Under the pieces are notes generated by a model. It was not told where the DNA came from, did not search any database, and saw only the letters and a list, made by a program, of their open reading frames with translations. From the NCBI GenBank assembly GCA_934167685.1, contig CAKPLQ010000029.1, forward strand, positions 1-17,837: 17,837 nucleotides of DNA. Direction: 5' to 3'. This document shows, one piece after another, positions 15,601-17,837 of this stretch. The translations under genes were made by a program, and so were the position numbers. The first letter of the stretch is position 1. Each line of letters opens with the position of its first letter. This stretch comes from an uncultured Clostridia bacterium. Lineage in GTDB: Bacteria; Bacillota; Clostridia; TANB77; CAG-508.

Positions 15601-16196
15601 TCTATTTCTGTTAATATATCATTTATTCTTAACAAATTAAGTTTAGTTTGTTCTAATTTTTTTTCTGTTTCTTCTTTTCTCGCCCTGTATTTTACAATTC
15701 CAGCTGCTTCTTCAAATATATGTCTTCTATCTTCTGATTTATTACTTAGTATTTCATCAATTTTTCCTTGACCTATTATAGAATACCCATCTCTTCCTAT
15801 TCCGGTATCCATAAATAGTTCTACAATATCTTTTAATCTGCAAGGTACTTTATTGATGTAATATCCTGTTTCTCCGCTCCTATATATTTTTCTAGTTACA
15901 GTTACTTCTGAATATTCTATTGGCAATGCTCCATCTGTATTGTCAAATACTAATGATGCTTCTGCAAAACCTAGTGATTTTCTGTTTTGTGTTCCTGCAA
16001 ATATTATATCTTGTGTTTTAGCACCTCTTAATGATTTCATACTCTGTTCTCCAAGTATCCATCTTATAGCATCTGATATATTACTTTTTCCTGAACCATT
16101 CGGTCCTATTACACTTGTTATTCCTGGCATAAATTCTAATACTGTTTTATCTGCAAATGATTTAAATCCTTGCATCTCTAATCTTTTTAAATACAT
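12651..16196 (-). CDS. smc: Chromosome segregation ATPase SMC
   Basis: 1181 residues, normal length. The ATG at 16196 follows AAGGTGAG and gives the classic start MYLKRLEMQGFKSFAD; a GTG at 16205 is part of the ribosome site. Walker A is GPNGSGKS (31-38). Two long Glu/Lys-rich coiled coils flank a hinge at roughly 510-670 (GMHGVLANI ... GAITGGS). The signature LSGGEKA (1091-1097) and Walker B CVLDEIEAAL (about 1116-1125) are near the C-terminus. SMC dimers with ScpA/ScpB load at the origin and compact and separate sister chromosomes. It is monocistronic with its own promoter. The common Firmicutes neighbours rnc and ftsY are absent on both sides. Confidence 0.98.
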   Translation of the reverse strand: MYLKRLEMQGFKSFADKTVLEFMPGITSVIGPNGSGKSNISDAIRWILGEQSMKSLRGAKTQDIIFAGTQNRKSLGFAEASLVFDNTDGALPIEYSEVTVTRKIYRSGETGYYINKVPCRLKDIVELFMDTGIGRDGYSIIGQGKIDEILSNKSEDRRHIFEEAAGIVKYRARKEETEKKLEQTKLNLLRINDILTEIEGNLEPLQQQSDKAKKYLNLKEELKNIEVGLFLYNIDKFKQSLEEFTKDEEIMNSTLNQEEGKLEKIKILKEELKDSIDEITNKIEDMQNIGFESEKEIEKLNSNINVAEAKIANNTENSKLYQNEIAELEEKVENLKQDIEQKQSKKDNLKQNKEKFENELKEKEEELKKLTEKLSSKELEIEKLKKQVEENTDKKYELQSEISTQTANIENAEKRQKQIEQEIDNQVLELDRTKMKREDIVKSFNQIEAERNKILKAIDDIDNKKQEINNKIKEYDLQIVNNTNEMRMKQSRYNFLVETEKEKEGYIKSVKSLLLDCEKIKELGKGMHGVLANIISVPSEYETAIEMCLGASLQNIVTDTEEDAKKLVEHLRKNNLGRASFLPITAVKGRKIENIKGKKTGVIGIASDLVKFDKKYEQIILNLLGRTVVVNNMQNAINLAKENNYSFRIITTEGDVINPSGAITGGSVTKKTVNILGRSREIEALEKELKKLKEKIQKLEKDKEEYMNSSEDIIEEVQALEKQLQETDITYATEKQRVSSIDENIEQIRKRIEKLKQEKAKTEEYKQATIETRESNKEQIETMNKQNEDDQKIIDEFSNTNKDSQKYIDDLNFDITNLKISVSSFNESEVSIQEITEMIEKEIETHTKNKENKKIQIENANKENETLKIEIKNTKQEIEKVKSKVSNSGDTIEKLKQERIQKNEKLSKKEDEQTDQFKTIEDLKAQITKLEVKKTKTEEDITDIINKMWEEYELTPNNAGNYPKPENVALTQRRVNVLRTDIKELGSVNVDSIEEYKNLKDRYDFMCEQRLDLDETMAKLRNVIQDMTETMKKQFKEKFEVINKNFGEVFKELFGGGMAEVTLTDETNILECGIDITVQPPGKKLQSMTLLSGGEKAFTAIALLFAILKINPAPFCVLDEIEAALDDVNVYRYAEYLKKFAKDTQFLVITHRKGTMEAADTVYGVTMEEKGISKLLSMKLK

Positions 16197-16226
16197 GTTT
16201 CTCACCTTTTTGTTCTTTCTTGTTGT

Positions 16227-16255
16227 ATTTTATCGTAAAATGTAAAAACGGTCAA
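16227..16255 (-). promoter_or_regulatory. Sigma-A promoter of smc
   Basis: Minus strand: TTGACC (16250-16255), 17 nt, TAAAAT (16227-16232); 5/6 each. The predicted start near 16220 gives a ~24-nt leader. The -35 box is part of the upstream gene's terminator stem. Confidence 0.8.
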
Positions 16256-16277
16256 TAGGCTCATACCTTTTTGACCG
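16244..16277 (-). terminator. Intrinsic terminator of the histidine kinase gene
   Basis: Minus strand: CGGTCAA (16271-16277) pairs with TTGACCG (16249-16255), with GG/CC inside, followed by TTTTT (16244-16248), 6 nt past the stop codon. The descending arm doubles as the smc -35 box. Confidence 0.75.
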
Positions 16278-16283
16278 AATTTA

Positions 16284-17810
16284 TTATTTTTCTTTACTTA
16301 AGTCTACTTCAAAATAAAACTCAACTCCGTTATATTTATTTTCAACACCATAATCATTTCCATAATTATTCATAATAGCTCTAACAATAGACAATCCAAT
16401 GCCGCTTCCTCCATCTTCTCTATTACGAGCTTCATCAGCTTTAAAAAATCTATTCCAAACACGAGAAATATTTTCCTTTTCTATATTATCACCTGTATTA
16501 AAAACTGTTACTCGCATCTTAGAGTTTTCTGGCATTATAGTATTTGTTATCTTTATATATTTTTCTCCTTCAATATCTTCAACATGTTTTATTGCATTTG
16601 TTAAGTAATTGGTTATAATTTGACTTATATAAAAATCATCAGCAAATACATTTATCTCATCTATTGTTTCAAATATAACTTGAGTCTTTTTTTCTTCTAG
16701 CATTACTTGAGAAGCTCTTACAATTTCTTTTTCTAGTTCTACTATATTAAAGTCTCTGTTATTAAACTCTCTTTTTTCATATTCCAACTTTGTAAGCTCA
16801 ATTAATTGTCTTACCATTTTGTCCATTTTATTAGTTTCATCTAATATTACTTCTGCATAAAATTTTCTACTTTCTGGGTCTGTATTTACATTCTCCAATA
16901 AACCTTCACTATATCCTTGTATCAATGCTATTGGTGTTTTTAATTCATGTGATACATCTGAAATAAAGCTTTTTCTCATTTCATCTATTTTGGATTTTTT
17001 CTCAATATCTCGTTCAAGTTCAATATTAGTATTTCGTAGCTGATTTATCGTTCTTTCCAGTTTGTCTGACATCAAATTTATGCTTTCGCCCAATTCGTTT
17101 ATTTCGTCATTATCATCTGTAACAACATATTTATGACTAAAGTCTAAGTTTGCCATTTTTTTAGCAATACTATTTAATTCTGATATAGGACTACTGAATG
17201 TTTTTGATATATATATTATTGCTATGCCACCTACTACTATCACTATTCCAGCAATCAAATATAAAAACCTATTAGAAATTCTAACACTTTCTTGGATTGA
17301 TGATATTGGTATTCTTATATATACTCCATAACCATTATCCAATTTTCCTGATAATAAAATATAATTAGCACTTGTTTCTGTATCCTTTATATTCCTTATT
17401 TCTAATTTATCAGTTTCTTCTAATATTTTATATTCTTGTTTTTTGTTTATTCCCCAAAAATCTATTATTACTCTTATATTTGACAAAAAATCCTTATTAG
17501 ACAAATATACCGCATTATCTGACTGGTCTTTTATTATAATATCAAAATTATTTTTTATTGAAATTCTATCTAATTCATCTTTAAAATTATCAATTTGATT
17601 TTCAGAATTATAATAATCATTTATATTATTATATAATATTTTTAGTTGATTACTTTTGGTATATTGATAATATTTTTCTAATACAAAACTATTTACTAAT
17701 ATTAAAAATAATATTATTGACAAAACTACTATACACAATGTAAAAAATAATTTTCCTCTAACTGTTTTTACTTGTTTTGATAGATGTTCTCTCACTTTTA
17801 GATTCCTCAT
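16284..17810 (-). CDS. Two-component sensor histidine kinase (HAMP-HisKA-HATPase)
   Basis: 508 residues. TM1 (about 21-43), an extracellular sensor region (about 44-180) and TM2 (181-201) are followed by HAMP (about 202-258). HisKA has the phospho-acceptor His288 in SDVSHELKTPIALIQGY. The HATPase_c domain has the N-box NYLTNAIKH (Asn405), a G1-like FNTGDNI, the F-box WNRFF and the G2 box GSGIGLSIV. It autophosphorylates on His288 and passes phosphate to a response regulator. G1 reads NTGDNI rather than the usual DxGxGI: the first Asp is Asn440-region variant seen in a subset of kinases, and the rest is intact. The start is set by the ATGA overlap with the upstream regulator gene; there is no strong ribosome site of its own, so translational coupling is likely. 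The sensed signal is unknown. Confidence 0.93.
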   Translation of the reverse strand: MRNLKVREHLSKQVKTVRGKLFFTLCIVVLSIILFLILVNSFVLEKYYQYTKSNQLKILYNNINDYYNSENQIDNFKDELDRISIKNNFDIIIKDQSDNAVYLSNKDFLSNIRVIIDFWGINKKQEYKILEETDKLEIRNIKDTETSANYILLSGKLDNGYGVYIRIPISSIQESVRISNRFLYLIAGIVIVVGGIAIIYISKTFSSPISELNSIAKKMANLDFSHKYVVTDDNDEINELGESINLMSDKLERTINQLRNTNIELERDIEKKSKIDEMRKSFISDVSHELKTPIALIQGYSEGLLENVNTDPESRKFYAEVILDETNKMDKMVRQLIELTKLEYEKREFNNRDFNIVELEKEIVRASQVMLEEKKTQVIFETIDEINVFADDFYISQIITNYLTNAIKHVEDIEGEKYIKITNTIMPENSKMRVTVFNTGDNIEKENISRVWNRFFKADEARNREDGGSGIGLSIVRAIMNNYGNDYGVENKYNGVEFYFEVDLSKEK

Positions 17811-17837
17811 TTCTTTATTTCAAATTTATATCCTATT
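17807..17837 (-). CDS. C-terminal end of an OmpR-type response regulator (partial)
   Basis: The only complete codons inside the window read IGYKFEIKK then TGA. GYKFE is the usual end of the OmpR/PhoB winged-helix domain (beta-hairpin GxGYxF). The TGA overlaps the kinase ATG as ATGA (17807-17810), the classic regulator-kinase arrangement. The rest of the gene lies outside the window to the right. Confidence 0.7.
   Translation of the reverse strand, partial: IGYKFEIKK

Noticed and set aside
16379..16500. Histidine kinase is degenerate because its G1 box reads NTGDNI
   Set aside because: The H, N, F and G2 boxes are intact and this G1 variant occurs in other kinases, so there is no reason to call it inactive.
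1..17837. DGR template repeat, reverse transcriptase or avd gene inside the window
   Set aside because: No reading frame has reverse-transcriptase motifs, and the GGTTTCAGGGCTTC-type end of the variable region occurs only once, at 7993-8020. The retroelement, if real, is elsewhere.

Overview
The window is low-GC DNA from a Gram-positive Firmicute. An anaerobic, probably spore-forming Clostridia-type organism is the best fit. The reasons are A/T-rich coding sequence, strong GGAGG ribosome binding sites, two YtaF-type sporulation membrane proteins, a YabE-like 3D-domain protein, a TLxTC sortase and LepA/SMC of the Firmicutes type. No species can be named from the sequence alone.

Layout. Positions 1-155 hold tRNA-Asp (cut by the window edge) and tRNA-Val on the minus strand, behind a near-consensus sigma-A promoter. 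Positions 260-6251 are a minus-strand run: lepA, rlmB, a 590-residue membrane-anchored protein of unknown function, a sortase, and an M15 peptidase with a peptidoglycan-binding domain. The gaps are short enough for one operon, but the last gene carries a 20-bp hairpin that buries its ribosome binding site. Positions 6252-6672 have no gene. They hold the lepA promoter, a 180-nt rod-shaped structured RNA candidate on the plus strand (6S-like in outline) and the terminator of the next gene. Positions 6673-7629 encode a DUF348/G5/3D cell-wall protein with its own consensus promoter. I see nothing in 7684-7800 beyond A/T-rich spacer.

Positions 7993-9642 are the most interesting part: a secreted protein with a C-terminal formylglycine-enzyme/C-type-lectin-like fold whose last ~44 codons look like the variable region of a diversity-generating retroelement (DGR). 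That stretch is 50% GC, 39 of 44 codons end in C or T, and many are AAY-derived. Two stem-loops and a terminator follow the stop codon. No reverse transcriptase or template repeat lies in the window, so the retroelement would have to act from elsewhere.

Positions 9906-12618 are on the plus strand: lemA and htpX (membrane proteostasis), then two tandem YtaF/MntP-family genes, with intrinsic terminators after lemA, htpX and the second ytaF. Positions 12651-16196 are smc on the minus strand with its own promoter. That promoter's -35 box lies inside the terminator of the upstream sensor histidine kinase gene (16284-17810), which overlaps the end of an OmpR-type response regulator by an ATGA at the right edge.

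Taken together, the window mixes core functions (translation, rRNA modification, chromosome segregation) with cell-envelope and surface genes (sortase, wall hydrolases, candidate diversified surface protein, two-component sensor).
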